NCBI GenBank assembly: GCA_031263525.1
Contig: JAISFP010000001.1
Location: 1 to 39,361, forward strand
Length of the DNA stretch: 39,361 nucleotides
Direction: 5' to 3'
Source of the DNA: Deltaproteobacteria bacterium
Lineage (GTDB): Bacteria; Desulfobacterota; Desulfarculia; Adiutricales; Adiutricaceae
Below the pieces are notes generated by a model that worked only from the letters and a program-made list of their open reading frames with translations, was not told where the DNA came from and made no database searches. The translations under genes were made by a program, and so were the position numbers. Of this stretch, positions 15,368-24,603 are shown one piece after another (within the stretch, counting starts at the first letter, position 1; each line of letters begins with the position of its first letter).

Positions 15368-16795
15368 ATGCACGTCCCCAGCCTCGAAGCCTTTCTCCTG
15401 CCCGTCCTGATCCTCGTCTGCGAGGGCCAGAGGACGACCGCCAGGATCCTCCGCCGGATGGCCCGCCGCCTGGAGCTGCCCGCCGGCGCCGAAAAATGTG
15501 CGACGCCCGAGCCGGCCCCGCCAGCCGGCGAGGGGGAAGCCAAGCCTCCCGAGACTGACCTGTCCTCCGGTGAGCGAAAAACAACGCCTCCCGAGACGGA
15601 ACAGACCTCGGGGGAGGGTGAAGCAACGTCTCGCGAGACGGACCGTGCCTCCGGGAAGCGGGACGACGCGCCACTCGGGACGGACCAGACCTCTGGGGAG
15701 GGGGAAGCAACGCATCCCGAGACGGACCAGACCTCGGGTGTGGGGGAAGATACGCCTCGCGAGACGGACCAGACCTCGGGGGAGGGGGAAGACGCGCCTC
15801 GCGAGACCGAAAGTGCCGCCGGTGAGTGGAAGGACGTGCCCCGCGAGACGGACCGGGCCGCCGGAGAAGAGAAAGACATTCCTCCCGAAATGCTCCTGGC
15901 GGAGACCAGGATCATGAAGGCGACAAGACACCTCATGGCCGCCAGGTTAATCAAGATGACCAGGAAGGGCAGGCTCCTGGCCACTGACAGGGGCCGCGCG
16001 GCGGTGGCGCTGGGGACGGACCGGATAGACTTCGCGTTCCTGAGGCTCATGCCCGGCTACGAGGAGAGGCTGACCCGCGCCCGCGACCTCAGACTCGCGA
16101 TGGCCACGTCCGCAACTCCCTCCCTGTCCGCCGAGGCCGCACGTGTTGCCGAGGCCCTACGTCCGTCCGAGCCCGCAGGACCCTCCGAGGCCGCAGATCA
16201 GGTCAAGGCCGCAGATCAGGCCGAGGACCAGACACCTGCCGCCCCGCAGCAGGTGCCGCCCCCGCCCCTCCTGAAGAGGGTCGAAGAAGCCTTCAAGTCA
16301 CTGGAGTCGGCCGCCGCAGACGACCTTGCCGAGAAGGTCCGGCGCCTCGTTCCCGAAAGCCTGCACCAGCTCGCCATACGGGTCCTGACCGCCATGTCCC
16401 AGGTCCCCCCGGAGCTCTACACGGACGCGCAGGCCGCCTCCGCAGGCATGGTGCCCACCCTCTTCGGCGAGGAGGCGCTGGAACAGGACTCCACTCTTCT
16501 GGGCCTCAGGTCATTCTCGGACGGCCCGGTGAGCCGCAATGACATGGAGACTCTGGAGGATGAGAGGGAGCGGCGCGGGGCGACAAGGTGCATCATGGTG
16601 TCTACGGCACCGTTTACCCGCGAGGCGACGGAATTCGCTGGAAAAAATCCCCGACGCATCGCCATGGTGGGCCTGAAAGAGCTGGCCCAGCTCATGCTCA
16701 CGTATGACATAGGCGTCATATCCGTCAAACAGCTCGAGCTCAAAGCCGTTGACCACGCGTTCTTCGAGGAGGCCAGAGGCGTCAAGGGAAAGTGA
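15368..16795 (+). CDS. Array member 4: winged helix split by Glu-rich repeats, Mrr-like tail
   Basis: 475 residues from the ATG at 15368 (the track's 15302 start adds an unrelated leader). Residues 1-~40 give the usual first helices (SLEAFLLPVLILVCEGQRTT). An acidic repeat region follows to ~residue 172, then the rest of the winged helix resumes (KATRHLMAARLIKMTRKGRL) with its closing DFAFLRLMPGYEERL. The low-complexity block is thus inserted inside the first winged helix rather than after it. The tail is the most Mrr-like of the set: LRSFSDGPVSRNDMETLED, CIMVSTAPFTREATEFAG, ELAQLMLTYDIGVISV and AVDHAFFEE. The strand that would carry QAKRY reads GLRSF, so catalysis is doubtful. Confidence 0.75.
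   Translation: MHVPSLEAFLLPVLILVCEGQRTTARILRRMARRLELPAGAEKCATPEPAPPAGEGEAKPPETDLSSGERKTTPPETEQTSGEGEATSRETDRASGKRDDAPLGTDQTSGEGEATHPETDQTSGVGEDTPRETDQTSGEGEDAPRETESAAGEWKDVPRETDRAAGEEKDIPPEMLLAETRIMKATRHLMAARLIKMTRKGRLLATDRGRAAVALGTDRIDFAFLRLMPGYEERLTRARDLRLAMATSATPSLSAEAARVAEALRPSEPAGPSEAADQVKAADQAEDQTPAAPQQVPPPPLLKRVEEAFKSLESAAADDLAEKVRRLVPESLHQLAIRVLTAMSQVPPELYTDAQAASAGMVPTLFGEEALEQDSTLLGLRSFSDGPVSRNDMETLEDERERRGATRCIMVSTAPFTREATEFAGKNPRRIAMVGLKELAQLMLTYDIGVISVKQLELKAVDHAFFEEARGVKGK
15541..15885 (+). repeat. 42-bp in-frame repeat in member 4
   Basis: About eight copies of a 14-residue unit, typified by PRETDQTSGEGEDA, follow one another without frame loss. The DNA core gagacggaccagacct recurs every 42 bp. 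It sits between the second and third helices of the winged-helix domain. Confidence 0.9.
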
Positions 16796-16913
16796 CATGC
16801 CGCGTACATGAACCGTTGACATATCTAAAATGGCAATCAGATATCGCGGTTTGCGCCTGTCACAGATATTATCTCTAGTCACAGATATTTGTGCTTGTCC
16901 TAAATTTTTTACC

Positions 16914-17083
16914 AAAACATTCTAATAATTTAAATGACTAATCATGTGTATCAAGAAAAGCAATTCAAAAATGAATCTCTGTATAATTAATATTATTATA
17001 TAAAGATTTTCCCAATCGAAACGATGTTAATTGATCAGGATGGTCGCAATAACAATCTATTAAGGGGGCACCTGAATAGTTAT
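16914..17083 (+). mobile_element. IS66 subgroup B 3' end remnant
   Basis: AT-rich DNA ending GGGGGCACCTGAATAGTTAT carries an IS66-type terminus. The upstream block CCAATCGAAACGATGTTAAT with GGTCGCAATAA matches 20455-20500, which is the same 3' region linked to a subgroup B transposase tail. No transposase codons remain here. Confidence 0.55.
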
Positions 17084-17285
17084 GCACATCAGAGAAAACT
17101 GTGAACAGCCTCAGAGATGAGGAGAGGAGGACTACGAGGGATGGCGAGTGAACGATAATCCTTATAGCGGTCGGAGTCAGTCCCAGACCACAGACATCCT
17201 GTCAGTCAATTCCGGATCCGGAGGAGGAAGGACGAAGGGAAAGTGACATGGGGCAGGATAACGGTACAGAAACGTTAAGGCTATC
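17084..17285. other. Spacer between IS66 end and AAA-ATPase gene
   Basis: No gene is seen. The 16-mer AAGGGAAAGTGACATG at 17237 repeats the sequence at the stop codon of member 4 (16785), suggesting a duplicated or residual 3' end of an array gene on the far side of the IS66 remnant. Confidence 0.35.
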
Positions 17286-19178
17286 TCAACTGCGGTACCG
17301 CCGCTTCCCTCTCCCGGCCCAGACGACCTTCTTGAACCTCACCTTTACATCTGAAGTGCCGTAGACAGCCACGGCTACCGCATATACATCGACACCCTCG
17401 GAAAGAAATTTCTTGGCATAATTTTTGTTGATTATCTGAACAAAGGCTGCAGATATCATTTTTTCAAGCCGTCCGTTCACGTACTTGCTAGGCTTCCTGA
17501 TAACAAGTGTCTCGCCGGCAAAGGACACGTCCGAGCCCTTGTGGGCCGGATCAGCCTTCTCATGCTTTATTTCGATGGCTACCCACCCGTTTCCGGGAAC
17601 CTGTACTGCCAGATCGGACCTGCCAACGTCCGAAGGCGATTCAGGCGTAACCACCTTGTTGCCGAGTTCCAGAAGAAGCTGAATTATGGTCCTGAAGAAA
17701 AACTCGGTATGGCTAAACAAGTCGATCTGCTTGACAGTGCTGCCGCTGCTGACAGCTCCGTAACTGTTGCCAGGACTGTCAAGGCTGTCAGGACAGCCAG
17801 GACCGTTCTGTACGATGCCGGCTAAAATGGTAGACAGGTAAAATTCGCATTTAGCTTCGTCACGGGTTGCGAAGGCATACAGAAGATTCAAATATTTTTC
17901 ATTCAAATATTCTTTTGCTTCTGAAGGCGGCTTGTCAGGAGCGAGCAGGTTCGCCAGGAGCTCGAGCCTGACAGAATCCCTGATTTCGTTATTGGGAATT
18001 TTCAGGTGATACTTCGTATCGATGCCTGATCCAGTGATACCGTTGACAGTGAGGTAGCCTGCCTGCATAAGGAGCACGGTATCGTTCAGACTGTTAATGT
18101 GCATTTCTGGCAAGGACTCTTTGAATGAAAGATCCTTGGCGAACACCTTGAAGTAGTCAGTGCCATTATGTGCAATACGGCTCGTGAGAAGAGATGAACC
18201 TGTTTGATACCAATAGTTGTTGAATGATTTTTCTTGAAAAAAACGCAACACAGATAGAGGGTTGAGAACCTCCGTCTCGGCATCCCAGGTGTATCCGTTG
18301 TACCAATATTCCATAGTTTTAAGCAGATCGTCAATGGACGCATCCTTGTCAAGCTGTCCCTTTTTTTTGAGGATCGAAAGGGTCGGAGCAAGATATTTAG
18401 AAAATGATTTTTTTATTTCATCTATCGTGAAACCGCAAATGCCGGCAAAAGTTGGGTCAAGAGTAATGTCCCGAACAGTGTTCATAGCAGAGAACAGGGA
18501 AAGCTCCCTGAACTTAGTGATACCGGTTATGAACACGAATCGAAGGTACTTCGAACACCCTGTTATAGTTGAATAAAAGTCGTGCAACGTGAGTCTTATA
18601 TCTTTACATCTATCCTGATTTCCAATATTGGCAATAAGAGGGAAATCGTACTCGTCGATGAGCACCACGACGTTTCTGGAACCAAATTTGGACGGAGCTT
18701 TTCTTCTCTTGAGGCAGTGTTCCTTGTGGCTATTTGACAGCATTGTGATGAGATCGGCCATGGCACTGGGGGAATTTTTGCTGTCAAGGACCATTTTATA
18801 ATTGGAGGCTACCCTTTTGATTGAGGAGAGCAGGCTAGCCTCCAATTCCTCCGGAGGGTTCGTCTTGAATCCGGTGTTAAACGAGATTCGGATCACGGGA
18901 AAGACGTCCCACCTCTTTCCAATGAGTTTCTCTATCGCCAGGCCTGAAAAAAGGTCCCGCCTTCCCTCGAATACATTTTGCATGGTGTCAAGCAACAGAG
19001 TCTTGCCGAACCTCCTCGGCCGCGAAAGAAAGCATGGCGCGTTAGACCAGGTACCGGGAGATATGAGCTTGTGGATCAGCTCAGTCTTATCAACATACAC
19101 GTAATCATTGTCAATAATCCAATCGAAGGTATCCACGCCTACGCCAAACGGATCCTTTTCGGTTTTCTTCTCGCTCAC
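17286..19178 (-). CDS. AAA-ATPase-like protein with C-terminal PD-(D/E)XK nuclease domain
   Basis: 630 residues. The start is a GTG at 19178 preceded by AAAGGAGGT eight bases upstream; the longer frame from 19331 is not needed. The N-terminus has the family-typical KDPFGVGVDTFDWII and VDKTELI, then a P-loop variant SRPRRFGKTLLLDTM and Walker B VVVLIDEYDFPL. The C-terminal domain has GRSDLAVQVPGNGWVAIEIK, an intact D-(E)xK nuclease core, and a closing AVAVAVYG strand. This matches the AAA-ATPase_like plus PDDEXK_9 (DUF1703) architecture. The biological role of that family is poorly defined. The gene looks intact and points opposite to the array. A Ser/Gly-rich insert (PGCPDSLDSPGNSYGAVSSG) precedes the nuclease domain. 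Confidence 0.9.
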   Translation of the reverse strand: MSEKKTEKDPFGVGVDTFDWIIDNDYVYVDKTELIHKLISPGTWSNAPCFLSRPRRFGKTLLLDTMQNVFEGRRDLFSGLAIEKLIGKRWDVFPVIRISFNTGFKTNPPEELEASLLSSIKRVASNYKMVLDSKNSPSAMADLITMLSNSHKEHCLKRRKAPSKFGSRNVVVLIDEYDFPLIANIGNQDRCKDIRLTLHDFYSTITGCSKYLRFVFITGITKFRELSLFSAMNTVRDITLDPTFAGICGFTIDEIKKSFSKYLAPTLSILKKKGQLDKDASIDDLLKTMEYWYNGYTWDAETEVLNPLSVLRFFQEKSFNNYWYQTGSSLLTSRIAHNGTDYFKVFAKDLSFKESLPEMHINSLNDTVLLMQAGYLTVNGITGSGIDTKYHLKIPNNEIRDSVRLELLANLLAPDKPPSEAKEYLNEKYLNLLYAFATRDEAKCEFYLSTILAGIVQNGPGCPDSLDSPGNSYGAVSSGSTVKQIDLFSHTEFFFRTIIQLLLELGNKVVTPESPSDVGRSDLAVQVPGNGWVAIEIKHEKADPAHKGSDVSFAGETLVIRKPSKYVNGRLEKMISAAFVQIINKNYAKKFLSEGVDVYAVAVAVYGTSDVKVRFKKVVWAGRGKRRYRS

Positions 19179-19584
19179 GCCAGATACCTCCTTTCTCAAC
19201 ATTAACCGATCGTGCCTATTCAAGGCAATACCGAAGCATATTTTGTATAATACCACATGAATGCGGCAGAAAGCAACCCTTCCGCCAAGCCATACTGGCA
19301 AGATACTGTTAAGGAGACGGCAACTTCCCAAAAGCCCAGCCGTCTCTTACGACCGATCAAAACATCGTCATTACTGGCAAGCCAATGCAATTCTATCCGA
19401 ATGAGGGCGACAACCGAGCCGGCAGAGCCAGGAAAATCGAGCCGTCCGATGACCGGCCGTTTCTAATGAAGCAACAGTGCCGTATTGGCATGGATATTGC
19501 CTGGCCAACCTCTCTGGTCATGTCAAAATTTTTGCGTGCGCCATGAAAACTGACATATTGCTAATTTTTTGGCAAACATTCAGG
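19179..19584. other. Spacer upstream of AAA-ATPase gene
   Basis: This must hold the minus-strand promoter of the ATPase gene. No convincing gene is present; the ORFs listed here are short and lack family features. Confidence 0.3.
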
Positions 19585-19755
19585 TATCCCCAAGCGGGAC
19601 TCAACAGAGGGATCTTAATCAACCCAAAGACCGTCTACAGAAACTATTTACCCCCACATGAAGTATTAAAAATTGACTGTGCAACTTAAATGTTTGCTCA
19701 TCATGGCTCTGTCCCCCGAAAAAGCTTCTCAATGGAGGGGTTCCTGAATAGTTAT
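19585..19755 (-). mobile_element. IS66 subgroup A 5' terminus remnant
   Basis: This 170-bp stretch parallels 5811-5983: GGGATCTTAATCAACC, TACCCCCACATGAAGTAT and CTCATCATGGCTCT all recur in order. It ends with the IS66 terminus TTCCTGAATAGTTAT. The transposase gene it once preceded is gone. Confidence 0.65.
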
Positions 19756-19834
19756 AAAATTTTACATACCTCGCCGAATCTAACATTCCTCCTTACCAAA
19801 ATTATGACTAGATATCTGGCACCACCAAGATTTT

Positions 19835-20500
19835 TGTGACAGCGCAGAATCACGGCAACATTATGGGGCATGAGGCCACCAGCCGCCTGAACTCGATGTC
19901 ATCTCGCGAGGCCATCACGGCACTCTTGACTGGCAAGACTCCCGATTTCATCCTCGAGTGGTTGAATTTGCCTCCAGTGGAAGAGTAATCCCTGTTGGAT
20001 GTCTGGATACACTCCGAGGTGAATCTCTCTATTGGATAATTTTGTGACTCATAAAATAACATTAAATATCATATGTAATGCTTGTATTACAAACAATTAT
20101 TATTGAAAATAATATTTAAATAAATAAATTTTATCATCACCATATTAAATATTGTCTATATTAAACATAAATACGTATCATTAATTTTTTCAATATTTTG
20201 TAATATTAAATAGTAAACATTGTAAATAATCATTAAATTTTTCCATAGATTATTCTATTGATGATAACATTAATCAAATTAATTTTAAATTAATTATATC
20301 ACATTTAATTTTATCTTTCAAAAATGATGAAAATACAACTGAATGTGTACGCAAATCAAAATTTTTATATTCTGAAAATTTTTACAAATAATTATGTGCT
20401 TAAATATAATTAAAAAATTCTTACATTTGAATTATTTAAATTATCAAAATTTTGTCCAATCGAAACTGCGTAAGTTGACTTGGATAGTAGCGACAATTTT
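19835..20500 (+). pseudogene. IS66 subgroup B transposase tail with AT-rich 3' region
   Basis: GHEATSRLNSMSSREAITAL and TGKTPDFILEWLNLPPVEE end at the TAA at 19986-19988. This resembles the C-terminal tail of subgroup A (KGETPLFIREWLDMLAED) but is clearly a different lineage. About 450 bp of very AT-rich DNA follows, then CCAATCGAAACTGCGTAAGT, shared with the solo end at 17012. The N-terminal bulk of the transposase is absent. Confidence 0.6.
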
Positions 20501-20604
20501 TTTTTTGCACGTAAACACACATGACTTTCCTTGACCAGTGATACTTCTGAATCCGGCGGACAGAGAACCACAGGTATGGTACCAGTTGACGTCATGACTG
20601 GAAG

Positions 20605-20644
20605 GGGCACCCTTCCGGCAGGAAAGCCTGGAGGGTGCCCTTTT
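20605..20644 (+). terminator. Rho-independent terminator
   Basis: GGGCACCCT (20605-20613) and AGGGTGCCC (20632-20640) form a perfect 9-bp stem over an 18-base loop, followed by TTTT. It points along the plus strand. No intact plus-strand gene lies just upstream, so it may close a lost gene or an RNA, or work weakly for the TonB receptor on the other strand. A duplicated 18-bp string (gagtcattcaggtcatta) lies just beyond at about 20700-20735. Confidence 0.7.
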
Positions 20645-20973
20645 GCCGAATACCTATGAAGCCAGGTTAATCTGGAATTATCAGATTATCAAAGTTATTA
20701 GAGTCATTCAGGTCATTAGAGTCATTCAGGTCATTCGGGGATAAATTGCAGGAATTAAGCTAACTCCACTTGGCGTGGAAGCCGGACGTAAAATCCATTG
20801 CTGACAGCCAAAGTGAAATTGCTCAGAGACGCACATCACTGCCGGAAACATCGGCCTGCCTCACGAACCGGTGCAGGGAATGACCGACGATTCTCTCACA
20901 GCCGTCATTTCTGCCAGCCTGAGCATCTCACGGGGCCAATCTCGCCAAAGGCTGGACAGACGTCTCCCCGCGA

Positions 20974-23055
20974 CTAGAAGTCCATCTGCATCGTGAGGTG
21001 GACTGTGGTGGGAGGGACGGCCCAGTAGAGGAAGTGACCCTGGGCATTGGGAACGCCCTGCCTCGGACGGTCATTGGTGGCGTTCAGGACATCAAGGGAC
21101 AGCTTGTACTTCTCGCTGAACCTGTAGCTTGCCTGAAGATCCAGACGCCCGTAGTTCTCGCCTCGGTAGACCGGGTTCACCGCAGCCGTCGGATCGTCCC
21201 GGAGCATCATGTCGGCGTTCCAGTTGAATCTGGCCCTTGCCCCGAACCCGTCCGGCGGCGAGTAGTCGACCTCGGCGTTGAAGATGTGGCGCGGCACGCT
21301 TGTCAGCCTCCTGCCTTCGAGATGACGGGACGCTATGTTGACGACGGTCCTCGCGTCCTGGTATGCATAGTCGGCATACATGGTCAGATGCTTCTCCGGC
21401 GTCATCCTCACGTAAGTCTCGAAGCCTTTGCGTCTGGTGCTTCCCGCATTCTCCGGATCGTTGGTGTCGGGGTTTGTCTGGATGTCGTCGGAAGTCTCGG
21501 CCAGATAGACTGCGGAACCCAGCTCGAGCCAGTCGAGAGGCACGGCGCGGAATCCGACCTCGTACTGTTCCCTTATGGTCGGCTTCAGCTGGTTCTGGGT
21601 GAAATACTGGATGTTGCCGAGCCCGGGAATGTTGAACCCCTTGCCGTAGTTGGCATAGAATGACACTTTCTCGAACGGCTCGAAGAGCAGGCCGACCTTC
21701 GGGCTGAATATCTCGAGCGTCTTCCCGGACGCCCTAAGGTTCGGCGCCGCGGCATGTTCCGGCCCGGTCTCCACGGTCCCCCAGATACGGTCATAGCGCC
21801 AGCCCAGGCGCGTCTTGAGACTCTCGGTCATCCGGTAGTTCACCTCGCCAAAGAGCGACCAGGTGTCAAGTTTAGACCGCGTGTCTGTGTAATGCTCGAA
21901 ATGCCTGTTGCCGTAAGGGTAGCGGGTGCGCCACTGGTCCCTCTTCTGATCCTCCCGGAGGTAGTCGGTGCCGATCGTGAATGATAGGTCGTGCCAGCCG
22001 AGCACTGTGGACCGCTGGCTGTACGAGAGCCCGGTCCCGTAGGCCGTCCTCTTGCCCGTCTGATCGTTTCCCGTCAATGTCCCGTCGGCTATGGGCGTGA
22101 CGTAAGGCCAGCCGGCAGGCCATCCGAAGTACGCCATGTTGTTCTCGAGCTTTGTCGCGAAGAAATAGAAGCTCACCTGCGAGTTTCTGTCCAGGAAATA
22201 GTTCGCGAAAAGTCTCGCGTCGTAGCGGTCCCGGTGCCCGCCGTTGAGGTTGCCTTCCCCCGATCCGTCGTCCCACGCGAGCTTCGGGTCCAGCCAGCTC
22301 GCCGACCGGTTGCCTTCGTCCCACTTGCCCGAGGAGGCCCTTAGGTTCAGGCTCACCTCGAACTCTGGCGAGACGTCGTACGTCCATCTCCCGGAGACGT
22401 TGAAACGGTCGATCTTCGTGTTGTTCTGCCATCCGTCGTCGTGGTAGGCCTGGAACGCGTAGACGTGATGAAGTTGCCCGTCGTCCCTCGCGACGATGCC
22501 CTGAGCGTCCATCGAGCTGAACGACCCGTAGCGCAGCAGGAACCTCGTGATGTCCCCCCTCTTGATGCCCTGGAAGGCGGCAGTGCCAGCTCCGTTTCCC
22601 CTGCCGTAGAGGGCTGAGACAGGACCCTTTATGATCTCCACAGACTCGATCTCAATGGGGATGAGCACTGTGGGATCGGCGTAGTTGTCGGCATGCCCCC
22701 CGTCGTTTAACGGAATGCCGTCGTAGTAGAACCCGACGTCTCCGCCGTGCCCGCCGGAAAATCCCCTTATCATTATCGAGCCTACCGTTCCCTGCTGACC
22801 GTATTCCGAGAAGCTCACGCCCGGGGACTGCATCAGGATGTGCTGCATGGTGTGGTAGACCCTTTCGACGATATTCCTGTTTTCTAGAACCACGGCGCTG
22901 GTGCTCTGCAGCTCCTCCCGCCTGAAGGAGCTTCTTACCTCTATCGTGTCCATGTCAGACGATCCTGTCTGGGCCTGCACAACAGCCTCCGGAAAGACCG
23001 CTGCCAGCGCAACGATGACGAAGCACATGTGTAAATTTCTACTCTGAAAGCTCAT
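20974..23055 (-). CDS. TonB-dependent outer-membrane receptor
   Basis: 693 residues from the ATG at 23055, chosen because GGAGAA precedes it and a signal peptide follows at once (LHMCFVIVALAAVFPEAVVQAQ). A plug domain follows: SAVVLENRNIVERVYHTMQH, SPGVSFSEYGQQG, IMIRGFSGG, YYDGIPLNDGG and VEIIKGPVSALYGRGNGAG. A long beta-barrel comes next, with repeated aromatic strands and family signatures such as FSPKVGLLFEPFEKVSFYAN. The protein ends in Phe (HLTMQMDF), as expected for Bam-dependent outer-membrane proteins. It imports a ligand using TonB energy; siderophore or a similar chelate is likely, but the substrate cannot be read. No tonB, exbBD or ABC genes are nearby, so it stands alone. Confidence 0.92.
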   Translation of the reverse strand: MSFQSRNLHMCFVIVALAAVFPEAVVQAQTGSSDMDTIEVRSSFRREELQSTSAVVLENRNIVERVYHTMQHILMQSPGVSFSEYGQQGTVGSIMIRGFSGGHGGDVGFYYDGIPLNDGGHADNYADPTVLIPIEIESVEIIKGPVSALYGRGNGAGTAAFQGIKRGDITRFLLRYGSFSSMDAQGIVARDDGQLHHVYAFQAYHDDGWQNNTKIDRFNVSGRWTYDVSPEFEVSLNLRASSGKWDEGNRSASWLDPKLAWDDGSGEGNLNGGHRDRYDARLFANYFLDRNSQVSFYFFATKLENNMAYFGWPAGWPYVTPIADGTLTGNDQTGKRTAYGTGLSYSQRSTVLGWHDLSFTIGTDYLREDQKRDQWRTRYPYGNRHFEHYTDTRSKLDTWSLFGEVNYRMTESLKTRLGWRYDRIWGTVETGPEHAAAPNLRASGKTLEIFSPKVGLLFEPFEKVSFYANYGKGFNIPGLGNIQYFTQNQLKPTIREQYEVGFRAVPLDWLELGSAVYLAETSDDIQTNPDTNDPENAGSTRRKGFETYVRMTPEKHLTMYADYAYQDARTVVNIASRHLEGRRLTSVPRHIFNAEVDYSPPDGFGARARFNWNADMMLRDDPTAAVNPVYRGENYGRLDLQASYRFSEKYKLSLDVLNATNDRPRQGVPNAQGHFLYWAVPPTTVHLTMQMDF

Positions 23056-23086
23056 AACATTTCTCCTTGCTGAAAAAGTTCGCATA

Positions 23087-23176
23087 GCCTTGACGTCTGC
23101 AGGCAAACCTGCAACGCCTTGACTGTCGCAAGGCAAACCTGCCGCGCCTTGACTGTCGCAAGGCAAACCTGTCACG
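23087..23176. repeat. 30-bp repeat upstream of TonB receptor
   Basis: Three units with GCCTTGACTGTCGCAAGGCA spaced 29-30 bp lie 32-120 bp upstream of the receptor start. On the minus strand they are in frame with the receptor and encode 10-residue units such as GLPCDSQGVA. That frame precedes the signal peptide and is probably leader DNA rather than protein. Confidence 0.75.
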
Positions 23177-23251
23177 TCAGGGCCAGCAAGCCCTTGAAAG
23201 TTCTTGTCTTCTGACAATTCTTCGGTCAATCGTCAAACAAAATTTAATTTC

Positions 23252-23286
23252 CCGGAAAATTTATCAGGTTATGCATAATTTTCCGG
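23252..23286. promoter_or_regulatory. Palindrome upstream of TonB receptor, possible operator
   Basis: CCGGAAAATT (23252-23261) and AATTTTCCGG (23277-23286) form a perfect 10-bp inverted repeat around a 15-bp spacer. It lies about 200 bp upstream of the receptor start in an AT-rich patch. No T run follows on either strand, so a protein-binding site is more likely than a terminator. The regulator is unknown. Confidence 0.45.
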
Positions 23287-24144
23287 AAATAATTTTCCTT
23301 GATGATCCGGCGGCTCCGGGATCATTCTCCGCCCGGCAGGAACTTCTTCCTGTCGCCCGCCCGTGTCCCAGCCACGCTCGTATCGCTGAACCTGGACACT
23401 ATCCTTCCAGTTTTGACAAGACTGGACAGTCCCGTCCTCAACTTCGCATACGCAGACCGGTTTCGGCGGGCTGGACTTTCCCGCTTTCTTCGGAGCCAGA
23501 CCTTCTAAGGAGCTCTCGCAGTCGGCAGTTTTTCATACATTTTGATCTTCTTCAGTTTGCACCCCCTGTACAGGAGCACAGGCCCCTGGCAGAAATACGT
23601 GATTTTGTCAGAAACACATGAGCATGGAAAAAATTATGTGCTTCTGGCAAAAAAAAAGACCACCCGAAGGACACATGGGTCCTTCCTGGCGGTCTTCATG
23701 GGCCGTGGCTTCCGGATACGTTCTGGAGCCTGCGCTGTCAGAAGGCTAGAGAGCCGGCTTAAGCGCGAAAAAAGACAGATTCTCCTCAACCCCGACGTCC
23801 TTTATGAGGCTACCGCCTCGGACAGGCGGAATGCACTCATGCAGACGGACGCACAGACAGGACAAGACAAGACAAGACATCCTGCCGATAACGCCGCCAA
23901 GACACGGGCGGAAACGGAATCGGATATGGCTGGCCTTCGAGGCCTACTTCCATTTGCGGTCATTCTACTGCGGCCCCGTCGCCGTGTCAAGCTGAATTTT
24001 GATCCGGTTGAAAGAACTTACCCGCTCTCTCCCCTCAGATCTTGCCTGGCAGTTCCTCTAGATAAGTGCCTTCACAACAATGCACGTCTTGCATATGTCC
24101 TGCAGCCTCGATTTTGACATGTAGAGTAACCATATTATTATGAT
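23287..24144. other. Spacer between TonB receptor and ISL3 fragment
   Basis: Apart from a minus-strand terminator (23649-23696), nothing is recognised. The 191-residue ORF at 23542 crosses that terminator hairpin and has no family features. Confidence 0.4.
23649..23696 (-). terminator. Rho-independent terminator, minus strand
   Basis: Read on the minus strand, AAGACC.CC.GAAGGA-type arms (AAGACCGCC and GAAGGA paired with TCCTTC and GGTGGTCTT) form a strong hairpin followed by nine T residues. It would insulate the TonB receptor from minus-strand transcription entering from the right. The gene it originally served, between 23700 and 24144, is not recognisable. Confidence 0.8.
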
Positions 24145-24603
24145 ATGATTCAAAATTATCATGAGGACCCTTTTGTGACAGTTCACCTGTTGAACAATAT
24201 CTTGAATTGCAGGGAGTTCGTTCCATTGCCCGAGATCTCCCATGTGAGGGGACTCTTGACAATTAGGATTAACCAGCAACAGAAACTCATCAAGTGCTCT
24301 CTCTGCGGCTCGCACGGCGTGATTCTCAAAGGAGGGAAGACCTGGGTTTTCAGATCGTTCAATGTCTATGAAGACAGACCTGTGAAACTTGAAGTTTTCA
24401 TTCCGATTTTTTGCTGCCCCCGGTGCAAGGTTCAGTGACAGATCGACATCGGCATGGCTGATCCCAAGAAGCATTACACCAAGGCATTCTCTCAGGAGGT
24501 GATCAGAAAGGTGAAGAAGATGACGGTCTCTGACGTTGCCGACGCTTACGCTCTGTCATGGGGAACGATCGACTCCATTCAAAAGGAGTGTCAGAAAAAG
24601 TAA
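24145..24603 (+). pseudogene. ISL3-type transposase N-terminal fragment
   Basis: The frame begins with a helical segment and a zinc-finger signature CSLCGSHG...CCPRCKVQ, as in the zf-ISL3 domain. An in-frame TGA at 24436 follows. The next part, KKHYTKAFSQEVIRKVKKMT and VSDVADAYALSWGTIDSIQK, is the helix-turn-helix region of ISL3 transposases. It stops at TAA 24601-24603 before the DDE catalytic domain, which is missing. No ends were identified. Dead fragment. Confidence 0.65.

Noticed and set aside
17286-19331. Long N-terminal extension of the AAA-ATPase protein
   Set aside because: The extra 51 codons have no family similarity, while the GTG at 19178 has a near-perfect ribosome site and is followed at once by the family N-terminus.
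23056-23250. Cobalamin riboswitch upstream of the TonB receptor
   Set aside because: Looked for because of the receptor, but no B12-box-like conserved sequence or suitable fold is evident; the region is filled by 30-bp repeats.
23542-24117. 191-residue ORF between the TonB receptor and the ISL3 fragment
   Set aside because: It runs through a strong terminator hairpin and has no recognisable domain or good ribosome site.
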